From assembly GCA_030998225.1 (NCBI GenBank), contig JAPYXD010000727.1, forward strand, positions 1,984,001-2,048,000: 64,000 nucleotides of DNA, given 5' to 3'. A program made the translations under genes and the position numbers. The DNA is from Diplolepis rosae (Eukaryota > Arthropoda > Insecta > Hymenoptera > Diplolepididae). The stretch's first letter is position 1; each line of letters begins with the position of its first letter. This document shows, piece after piece, positions 48,169-57,592 of the stretch. Below the pieces are notes generated by a model. It was not told where the DNA came from. It did not search any database and worked only from the letters and a program-made list of their open reading frames with translations.

Positions 48169-49831
48169 CAATAGTTTACCAAATTTTCTTGAAGAAAACT
48201 TTTCAACCTGCTGGTAAATGTATAAAGGGGCGGGGGGGAGGGGGATGGACCGCCCGCGTGTCATTGGTGAGAGGAGTCAGAAAATGAGAAAGAAATGTGT
48301 TTATAAGATAAAATGAAATCTTTTGGCTCACAATACTATTTTTTTTCAAATAATATTATTTAAAACAATCAATTAAGGAGTTTCATCACCTTTGAGCCAT
48401 TAAACATAGTGTCATTTTTATGATTTTTTAAGGCAGATAACAAAACGTAAATCAAGTAAAATTTATAGAGCATATTAACTAATATATTAACTTTATACAA
48501 TAGAAAAAAAAGCGGTTGAGTATAGCCGTGACCAAAAAAAATTTTTGTCCGGAGGTCGTCTGTAGCAAGAAATTCTGAAAATTGAGATTTACACGTGGAA
48601 TAAAAAAACAAATTTTTTCCTAATGTTTATGATATTGCCTAGTGAAGTATCCAAGATTATAAATAAATATTCATTTGTGCAAAAATGATGAGCATTTGAA
48701 TGTTACACTTGATTTACGCCCAAAAAAGCGATCTTAATAAACAAATAAACAATTGTCAACCGATCTTAAAAATCGTAGGTACTCCACTAGATAATTAAAT
48801 AATTTTTTATTTAAAATAAGATTCGTGTCAATCAGTCGAAAATTGTTGGAATGGCGTGTCTAGAGGATTTGAAAAAGTCAGTTTCGAGTTTCAATATGAG
48901 GAGGGGGGTCAAGAAATTTTTTGGATCAATTACCACCTGACCTTGCTACACCGCTGCTGCTGGTATTATGTCAAAGTAAAAGCATGTGATGACAAAATTT
49001 GCTCTATTTTTTAAAACAGTTTCAAATTCCAAAATCTTACATATGCTCGTTTAGTTTCCAAGAAGTAGATACAACCTCGAACTATTGTTTTACTGTACCT
49101 CCCAGGCACAAGACCTTTCGACCAATAATATCGCATTATACCCTGCGACTAATGGAGATGCTAATTTTATTTTATCTCGTCCCAAGACGTCCTTGGAAAC
49201 ACAGAAGTGGAGAAGGGAATAGGAGAAGATGCTCCTCCAGATTCAACTCACCTCAATCTCCCACAATCGCGCAGAATATCATGAATGTCGAGTGTATCAT
49301 GCTGAATGGATTCGTTTTGAAGACAGCATTACTTTCACAATCTATTGTCATTGAAACCATCGATTGATTCACTAGCATCTAGATACAATTTTTATTCTTT
49401 AACATTTCTTAACGAAATAAAGGAGCTTTATCCTGATATCCCTGAATTATAAATTCTGAGACCTTTTTTTGATTTGGGATTCCTAAACAAACCGTTATTA
49501 AATTAGCTAATAGCTATAAAATAATAAAACTAAGATACGTGTGATCTGCAATTCACCTCTCGTACACATATAATTAATGTAATTTACATATTGTAAATAA
49601 TTACTGCAGCCGTTTGAGAGCAATAAGAAAACAAAAACAGCGTTTGTTATATTTCTTGGGAAGCCAAAACGTGACCACGATCTGGAACTTCATTATAGAG
49701 GATGAAAGTAAAGTTTCAGAGATAAGGCTGCATAGACCTCGTATGTAATATTCAAAGAGGTAAATTTAGTCGAGCGCACGTGGCATCGCGTGCACTGCGC
49801 TAAGTTACCTGAATATCATCCAGCTTCTTTT
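48169..49831. other. Non-coding stretch
   Basis: No gene recognised. The 122-codon frame at 48999-49367 has no domain. A G-rich tract is listed separately. Confidence 0.45.
48227..48244 (+). other. G-rich tract with G-quadruplex potential
   Basis: Runs of four, seven and five G separated by single C and A residues give four G-triplets with short loops on the plus strand. This fits a G-quadruplex pattern. It sits 60 bp outside the mariner-type element. Confidence 0.6.
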
Positions 49832-50574
49832 TTAAAGCCATGTCCTAGGTGGGCCACGTGACCAAGTAATCAATTTTTTTTTTGCCCATATAATTTGTTT
49901 TGTAATGAAAATAGCATTCTAAAACTTTGAGAAATGCTAGAGGAAATAATAAACTACGTTTATCTGCTTTATTTGGGTAAAAATTCCGAAAAAATTAAAT
50001 TTGGATAATTTTTGTCGCCTGTCACACGAAATGAGATATCGATTTGGAACTTGACAAAATTGAATAAAAGACAATAAAGAAGGTTTATTCGGCCCTGAAT
50101 ATTTATGAATGTAAAAAAAATGTAACTAGCTCACGCTCGAGCGTGAAGTGATTCTTGGCGATCCTGAATGATTCCCGGTGATTATTCTGAATCCTACTGA
50201 TGAACTGAATCAAGCTGATTCCCCACATGATTCTGAAAAATCTTTCGACGAGTCACTGATTCTGAATCGATTATAAGCATGGAAAATCATTGATTCTTTC
50301 AATGAACGGCCCCTGGGACCGTCTCCATAAAACTCTGTATGCGCATGATCTAGCAAAATCTGTCATGGTAATGCAGGTTCCTTGATTGATTACTTTATAA
50401 CAAACTTTTTCTGTTCCCTTAAATGAGCGCTTTCACTCACATTCTCAATTCTACTTTATTCACGTTTTCCAAACTTTTAATTTTCCTTTTAACTTTTAAT
50501 TTTAAATGTGTACAAACAAAATATCGATCCGAGGATTGATTTGGTCACGTGATACACCTAGGACATGGCCTTAA
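49832..50574. mobile_element. TTAA-flanked element (family copy D) with central insertion
   Basis: TTAA at 49832-49835 and 50571-50574 bounds 735 bp. The left end reads AGCCATGTCCTAGG, then CCACGTGACCAAGT. The inverted right end reads GGCCATGTCCTAGG, then TCACGTGACCAAA. The body from 49866 to about 50000 and from about 50355 to 50570 matches the element at 6331-6701. The middle 350 bp is absent from that copy and appears to be a later insertion. Confidence 0.8.
50000..50355. repeat. Insertion within copy D, rich in TGATTC motifs
   Basis: This segment has no counterpart in the 6.3-kb copy. It contains a perfect 16-bp palindrome, TCACGCTCGAGCGTGA (50131-50146), and about ten TGATTC/GAATCA-like words. 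Some read TCACTGATTCTGAATC and AATGAACGG, echoing the ATCAGT elements at 8470 and 14959. It may be a degraded member of that family. The boundaries are approximate. Confidence 0.5.
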
Positions 50575-51880
50575 CTACCATTCGCTATTTTATTCCTTGT
50601 TTTTCTTCTAGAGTTTTGCTTTCTTAGTTATGAATCTGAATTTCTTAACCCTAAGTTTAGAATGTCGATCCCTTCTAAGCAACCCTAGCCGGAGGTGCGC
50701 CTTGAGCTTACCTCGCCTTGCATAAATTTAACGAGAAAGCAATGATGTCATATCAGGCAAGTCGTATGGTGGCGAGAGAGATGAAGCTTGCGAAACTCGC
50801 GCGTTAAATTAATGATCCTGAAAGCTTAAGCGTTGGTAGACACCACCGAACAGGAGAATGCACTCAGGGGGTGACCGCTAGCTCCTAAGTCTCTTAAACC
50901 ACGAACTGCCTTCGACCTGCGCGTAAACCCCTGACACCGTCTAAATTTTAGTAAACTAAATATCTTATTATCCCTTTAAGCTTCCCATCTCTTGACTGCC
51001 ACTAGTTAATGCGAGAAGGTGTTTATCTGAAAAACTTCTATCTCCGTCTTTGCAAGTCATGTAAGATTTACCAACTTCGGCAACACTCCTGCCGTCAAAT
51101 ATAATCGGGACATTGCCAAATTATTTCTTCAAAAATACTCTAGCTGTAGGAAAAAATAGCCAAATTAACAAGGCCATTTTGTGATTTGTTGGAAATGATT
51201 TGTAGTTGATATTCCAAAGTACAAGCTCGTATAGTTAAGCAGCAGGCACGAAGCAGGACTGGCACGTAGTCGGTCGATATCTCACCTCATCTTGAATACC
51301 CGCTTTTATTTAGCTACCGAGGTAAAACTAAGGTTCCTAAATATAATTAGTTGTCGTCGGCGTTCGTTTACCAAAGCAGTGTATATATTCTGTAATTACA
51401 ATTTAATTTTGTTCTCAAAGTTATAAACGAGTGTACTTAATGACCAGCTCCATGCAGAGGGAAGCGAATCCGTGCCATTTCCATGAGCCCTATGAGACCC
51501 GACTAGAATGCACGGCCAAAGTACGCTATGCTCTAATTAACAGTGCAATTATGTTTTAATAAGCAGCCTTTCCAGTTAGGATCCTAATATCAAACTCGGG
51601 TTTGTACAACACTTTTGGCAGAAAGTTTGTCGACAATTTTAGCTGTATTATAATATAAATATTCATCTGACTTTTTTTAAAACATCTTGTTGGAGAAAAA
51701 CTAGAATTCTGGTTACTTATTATGCTTTATGGAACCCTGAAACTTACTTCCAAATAAAATCTTGAGAGAAATCTATTATGCTTGTGATTTTTGTCTCAAT
51801 TCACGAAATTTTTAATTGTTTAAATATCTCTCAATTTTCTATAATGCTCCACTTATAAAACCTTCAGTTTTCAGTTTCTA
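50575..51880. other. Non-coding stretch
   Basis: No gene recognised. 50660-50950 and 51230-51550 are GC-richer and unique. Confidence 0.45.
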
Positions 51881-52123
51881 CATGTTTATGTCCAAAGTAC
51901 GTAAAATTTTGTTTTAAAAATTTGAGAACTGGTAGAGAAGATGAAAACCAACGTAGATAGACTACTTTTGGTTGTGATAATGGAATAAAAAATTCCAAAA
52001 TATTTTGTGAAATTAAACTCTTTTTCATTTTTGAAACCAAATGTAGTCTATCTACGTCCGTTTTCATCTTCTCTACTATTTCTCAAATTTTAAAAACAAA
52101 ATTTTATGTACTTTCGACACATG
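51881..52123. repeat. Hairpin element with arms near 90 bp
   Basis: The left arm (51881-51973) and right arm (52035-52123) are close inverted copies. Shared words include AAAGTAC, GAGAAGATGAAAAC and ACGTAGATAGACTAC. The loop is about 60 bp. The right arm runs into the palindrome at 52120-52137. The short frame on the minus strand is a by-product. Confidence 0.75.
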
Positions 52124-52126
52124 CCC

Positions 52127-52412
52127 TTAAGGGCATGGATCAACCAGTACAGCTGACTAAATCAATAAAATCAGTTCTCCCAATCTTTTTCCAAAATAAT
52201 GAATTTTTTTACCTGAAACTTTAGAACATAATAATGGACATATTAGTAGATGTCTGTGAACTTTAATTCAATTTTTAACAATTAAAGGAATGTTGGTGTT
52301 GATGAAACAGGAATTATTTTTTTTCATATTTTAGAACTAATTGAAATCTACAGCCATCCGCTAATATGTCCTTTATTAGGTGCTAAAGTTTCTGCCAAAA
52401 AAATGCCCTTAA
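52127..52412. mobile_element. TTAA-flanked hairpin element (family copy E)
   Basis: TTAA at 52127-52130 and 52409-52412 encloses 278 bp. The left end GGGCATGGATCAACC followed by AGCTGACTAA resembles copies B-D. The right end keeps only GGGCAT in inverted form. Inside, 52195-52270 is repeated inverted near 52335-52405 around GAAACTTTAG and GGACATATTAG. Confidence 0.65.
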
Positions 52413-53267
52413 TGTATTTTTTTTGTATAACTTTCGAATACTGTGATTGAAATACGATATATCGTGCCCAGAAAACATTTAAATTAACATTTTTTATGAA
52501 TTCAAAGAGTCGGAAATAATAAATTTGTAAATTAGAACATTGAATTATTTTGTTATATCTCGAAGCTATTTTATAATTCTGTTATAAGTCTTTATACATA
52601 CACGTATAATACGACGTTATACGTTTATTAAATTATTTACAGAAAGTTTCTTGAATCATAGTTTTTAAAACCATAGTTTACGATTACGGTTGTGAGAAGG
52701 AGAGAGTACTGAAAAACATGTTCTATAATACATAATATATTTAAGATAGCTGAGGTAACGCGATGGATATGAGCTATGGACACTAGTGGCCCTTTATATG
52801 TTGAAGCCTGACCACAAAATAGCCCGATGTGCGTAGAACCGCGAACAAGAAACGAGTGGTTAAAACGATGGTTAGGGGTTGCGGAATGGCAGAGTAGTAT
52901 AACGAACCGCGAAGGTCCGAGGGTTCGAAAAGCCTCGCTAAAATTCTCCTTGGAGAAAAATTGTTTTCCAATATTGGATTCACATTGCCTCCGCGTGCTA
53001 TGCGTTTGCAGTAGTGCATTTCAAATGACGTAGCAAGGCGTATGAGTTGCTTTTAGAGAAGGAAAGGTAAGAGAAAGTAGATAGAACTGTAAAGAATGGA
53101 TAAGATAAAGGCATGTAGGCAAGTACGTGGGTCGATCGTTTCCCTTGAATTTAGAGACAAGTATTTTCAAATTGCTCTTCATATTTTTCGTTCCAAAAAT
53201 ATGAAATTCTTTAAGTGAAATTCAATGGACGACATTAAAAAGCTGTCAACTTTTATTTATGAAGTGC
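52413..53267. other. Non-coding stretch with a faint tRNA-like segment
   Basis: No gene recognised. At 52887-52937, TGGCAGAGTAGT followed about 30 bases later by GGTTCGAAAAGCC resembles the internal A and B boxes of RNA polymerase III promoters. CGAGG and CCTCG flank the B box. No full cloverleaf folds, so it could be a decayed SINE or chance. Confidence 0.3.
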
Positions 53268-53269
53268 TA

Positions 53270-54191
53270 CTATGGGCAAAAACTAAGGTGAATTTTGTTA
53301 TGAAATGAAAAATCTTTATTTATTTATCCAAATCAATTTCATCCCCTTCAAATTAATCCCCTCCCGATATAATGCACTTATGCCAACCTTTTTCGAATCG
53401 TCAAAACACTTGTTAAATTCGATTTCCGGAATTGCCTTCAAAGCCTTCTTCGTTTCGGATTGTATCTCTTGAATCGTGTGAAAATGGTGTCCTCGGAGTG
53501 GTCTTTTGAGTTTGGGGAATAGCCAGAAGTCACACGGAGCCAAATCAGGCGAATATGGTGGTTGTGGAACGATATGCATTGAATTTTTGGCTAAATGATC
53601 ACGAAAAACGAGTGCAGTGTGAGGCGACGCATTATCGTGATGCAAAAACCACGAGTTGTCTGCCCAAAATATCTTTTGAAACGGTGTTGAGTGATCCTCT
53701 TGAAATGCCAGTAGTGTCAGCAAGGTCTTTAATTGTCAATCGACGATTTTTGTGCACTAATTCTTTAATTTGATTGACGTGTTGCTCGTCAGTTGATGTT
53801 AATGGTCGTCCGGGACGTTCCAAGTCATCAACACGTTCTCTGCCTTCTTTGAAGTCTCTGTACCACTTATAAACATTCTTCTGCGACATGGTCAAATCAC
53901 CGAAGGCCTTCTACAACATTCTGAACGTTTCTGCAACTGAAATTTCATTTCGCAAACAAAATTTAATGGCACTTCTTTGCTTAAAAATTTCAGACATTGT
54001 AAAAATGAAAAAAAAATCACTTTTAGTCGTTTAAAAAACACAATCGTAACTATGTAACAAATGATGAGATTCACATGAAATTTGTCACAGATGTCAGTAA
54101 CAGTAGGACCAAGATAAAAATAAAAGAGTTTGCCCGGATCGGTTAGCCCGCGACGTTTAAGTTAAAAATTCACCTTAGTTTTTGCCCACAG
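53270..54191 (-). mobile_element. Mariner deletion derivative with intact TIRs
   Basis: The ends CTATGGGCAAAAACTAAGG and the inverse of CTGTGGGCAAAAACTAAGG extend for about 26 bp with one mismatch. TA flanks both sides (53268-53269 and 54192-54193). The 922-bp length shows the loss of roughly 350-400 bp of transposase sequence. Intact ends mean it could be mobilised by a related transposase. Confidence 0.9.
53316..53997 (-). pseudogene. DD34D mariner transposase with internal deletion
   Basis: The minus-strand frame starts at 53997 (MSEIFKQRSAIKFCL). It has an in-frame TAG at 53911-53913 and continues through the helix-turn-helix region (MSQKNVYKWYRDFKEG, LERPGRPL, then LADTTGISRGSLN). After KDILG the sequence jumps, in another frame, to FWADNSWFLHHDN. 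The section containing the first catalytic Asp, about 120-130 residues, is missing. The second Asp (HHDNASPH) and third (SPDLAPCDFWLF) remain, with 34 residues between them. The C-terminus is altered, with CFDDSKK where relatives have a Trp. It cannot encode an active enzyme. Confidence 0.9.
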
Positions 54192-54193
54192 TA

Positions 54194-55017
54194 GTATGAG
54201 ATATGTACTTTTATAAATGAAATATATCGACTAATCTGGTTGAAATGGTGAGAAGTTGTCTTATTGACGTGTGAAAGGTGTGATACTGCTTGTATATATC
54301 GCGAAAGAATATCAAAAGTAGATTTCAGTGCCCTCAGCAGTGTGCTAAATCGTAAATTGTCTGTCGAGTGCAGAAATGCTTGGAAAGTGTAGAGGAACGA
54401 ACGTCGCTCCTCTACTTCGGGGCAAAAGCTGAACTGAACTTTTCAAGTGATATTTACCCGAGAGACTGGGAGGAGGTTACCTATGAATATTCAGGGCAAA
54501 GTGCCGCTAAACTGGGCAATGAATGAGTCCGTTAGTCCGTCAACGCTCCCATGAGAGAGTTCCTCTTCCACTTTGAGAGACTCCGCTCCAACCTTAGTTC
54601 TCCTCGATAACTCCAAGTTGACCACACACTCTATACAGTCATTACTCTAGGTATTATCCTTCATCATTACTCAAATACGCTCGATACACTTTTAGCCTAA
54701 TCTTCTGCACACACACTTTGCATGACCTTCGATTAAAGTTTCATCGGAGATTAAACATGAGTTAAGTTCGCATCAGAGCATGGATTTTACTGATAAATTA
54801 AATTGGACGCTTAAACTAGTGCTTCGAAATTTAGTGGTTATTCAGAGGTTTCCTAAAGTTAGGAGCAATTAGCAAAAACTGTTAATCAGACACATTTTAA
54901 TAGATATATGTGAGTACATTGTAGCTATTTTTCAATATTACAATCATTTTAAAAAGTAGCAATTATTAAAAATTGTAAATTTGTGCTATTATGTTTTAGC
55001 AACTAAATGCTAATACT
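54194..55017. other. Non-coding stretch
   Basis: No feature recognised. 54350-54600 is GC-richer. Confidence 0.45.
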
Positions 55018-55659
55018 GCTGTCGAAAGTAAAAGAACCGTTAACTGACATTTTTGACGAAAATGAGTTTTTTATATAATTGAAATCATGAAGAAATTCTG
55101 TATTTAACTGCGCTTGAAATTAAATAAAAACGCATTAGTTTTTTTTATTAGAGCACATTAAAAACTTTTGTAGAAGTTATGGTTAATTGAGTATCAGCGT
55201 GCGCGGTAAAAGGTTGAAAATTCGAGCCCCTGTATACTGACAACCCGTCGTACTAGAGACGTTCTCTTAGGGGAATTAAAAGAGGTTCACTAGGACAATA
55301 CTTTCGCGGACTTTCAAGGAAATCGGAGACAAAAAGTTTTTAGGCGGGTACACTTGACGAATTTTGCCCCGTATTCAAATATGTTTGAAGGTCTATGCTT
55401 AAATTTATAATATTCCTTGAAACTTCTGAAATTTTGTAAACAAAAACACATTTTGAAACAACGCCGAAATCAGCAATCCGTAAATTAAAATGTTGCATGA
55501 TTTTTTCTTCCACGTTTGAGCTGCCCTAAATTCACCAAGTGCCGATTAAAATTCAATCAGAACCTAATAAGATGCCATGTGTTTTGATAAAAAAAGCTTT
55601 TGGCCTTTTTCTCAGTTTTCAATTGAAATGCAGTTAACGGTTCTTTTACTTGCGACGGC
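55018..55659. mobile_element. TIR element around AGTAAAAGAACCGTTAAC, 642 bp
   Basis: The left (55018-55046) and right (55631-55659) ends are inverted copies matching at 27 of 29 positions, with weaker similarity further in. ATGTTTTA occurs just outside both ends in matching orientation, so the true ends may lie slightly beyond. The interior is non-coding. Around 55195-55250 it contains AAATTCGAGCCCC, faintly reminiscent of a tRNA-type B box. Confidence 0.65.
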
Positions 55660-56905
55660 AAAATAAAACATATTTGATATCTTATATCTTAGAAAACGCT
55701 ATTTATATCTTTTTGTTTGAAATGTTCAGTTGAAGTAGACTTGAGTGTAAGATTATGATGAAAAATTTGGTTGTATTGAGATTGGGACGTGTAAGTAAAT
55801 TGCAAAGATTTATTGGACTCTCCCACTCTTGAGAAATAACAGGATATCGTTGATAGGAAACAGAACTCGAGAGTAGATAGGCAGCAGGTACTTTGCACAG
55901 AATTTGTTGGCTTCCTGCAGAGAAAGGAGAGTCAGGGAAAACGCTGTTCCAGGATTTCGAACTCGTAAACTTTACCGCTATCGCTCAGGTCCAAGCCACG
56001 CAATCGGGACTGTGGTCGGCAGAACTCTCGGCTACAATTACTTACTAGTATTACTCGACAGTAGACATTAAGCGCAACGCTCGACCAACCAACTATCACG
56101 CGCTGTTATAAAACCTCTGTCTATAGCTTTTTATGACACATTGCGAAATCTACTTTCTTATTGAAGAACGAGCTTACAAAACAAAAACCCTTCACTGTCT
56201 TTTACTTAAAATAACACAAGCTCATTCGATCTGAAGAAACGACTGCAGACATTCTTATAAATCTACTAATATCTGAATTTATCATCACAGACCAGTAAAA
56301 AAAGTAATTTTATTCAAATTTGAATTTTCCATCAGGAGTCAAAGACAATTTCCTTATACAGTGACAATAGCCTGATTCTAGGATTTTATATCGGCATAAA
56401 AGACGTGATAAAGAAAGGGCAGGATTAGTTTTATTAGGTGCCTTGGGCGACTGGATTTAACGTCTTCTAGAATCTACTACTTCCACGTTTGCTAGGCTTA
56501 TTGAGATAGATCCCCGCCTGATAGTGCTTTTTAGGGTTACTTTCCCTGTTACCAGCTACTCTTAAAACTTTCTGGAATTAAAGACTTTCATAAAAGCTCT
56601 ACGTACTGAAGTTTCCGACGTAACAATTAATAGGTAAAATCAAATTCTTTCTTTCCTCTCATAATTTTCTTCTTTTTCTTCAAGTCTAATCAACCTTGTC
56701 AAAGATTTTTAAATGAAAAAATTTAAAGACTAGAAGTTGATTCAGCAATACGCTCTTTTAATGCTTTTTAAAAAATTCAAGCCGATCCACCTCCGCCTTT
56801 TCTACTCTTTCTTTTCTTTCCTTTCTTGGGACGAAAAGTTATCTGGAAAATGTATTTCGTTGGTTTTAAAGCGTAACCAAACTCTTTACTATTTTAAAGT
56901 GAATT
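55660..56905. other. Non-coding stretch
   Basis: No feature recognised. 55890-56110 is GC-richer and unique. Confidence 0.45.
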
Positions 56906-57590
56906 CTTACTCTATTTATATTTTGAGCCTAATAATGAAAAACAGTAATTTGTCATAAAAAATGGCTTTATTGTTTTTAAAAGTATTCGAACCATGTGTC
57001 ATAGCATTTTTTCCATTGCCCTTGAGACATCTCCAAAACATGGTTTTGTCAAATTATGTGGGATCCAACGAGAACAAATCTTTTTCACGGCTAAATTTTC
57101 ATGCAATATTTTATATATGCTGGTAGAATTAATGCATAAAGTTGCCTCAATTACACAGTATGTACAATTACGATCTTGCATTATCTGTTTTTGCACAGTA
57201 TTAATATTTTATGGTCCAACAACTGATTTTGGACAATCTTTACAAAATTGGTCGGTGAGCGATTGGCGGCCACGATTAAACTCGTTATACCAGCATTTCA
57301 CAGTGGCATAGGATGGGGCTTTATCGCCAAAAATGGAAATAAGTTGATCTCTTGATAATCCACGTCGAAAGTTGTAATAAATCATCGCACGAAAATTTTC
57401 GCGAGTTAATTCCATTTTTTTGCTGAGAAACAATTTTCAAGTCACTGTAAACAACACAAATAACCCTCAAATGACAAAACGTTCTAAAGGTGGTTATGTT
57501 CAAAAATGTCAAACTTTCCAGTGCAGATTTCAGATGGCACATGAGAACACTCGGTGTTGCCAACGCTCAAAATATAAATAGTGCCCCTCG
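56906..57590 (-). mobile_element. Mariner-type deletion derivative
   Basis: CTATTTATATTTTGAGC at 56912-56928 is repeated exactly inverted at 57565-57581. On the right the terminus continues to TACGAGGGGCAC (inverted sense), a typical mariner start with TA. On the left those outer bases are degraded. It encloses an N-terminal transposase fragment. Length is about 680 bp. Confidence 0.75.
56960..57415 (-). pseudogene. Mariner-type transposase, N-terminus fused to C-terminal tail
   Basis: The likely start is the ATG at 57415 (MELTRENFRAMIYYNFRRG). The helix-turn-helix part follows (APSYATVKCWYNEFNRG). A TAA at 57209-57211 interrupts the frame. The same frame then resumes through QIMQDRNCTYCVIEATLC and ILHENLAVKKICSRWIPHNL, where intact proteins continue into the catalytic domain. 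Here it jumps near 57040 to what looks like the C-terminal tail (AMEKML, then a frame change). All three catalytic Asp residues are gone. The lineage differs from the other three mariner relics in this window. Confidence 0.8.
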
Positions 57591-57592
57591 TA

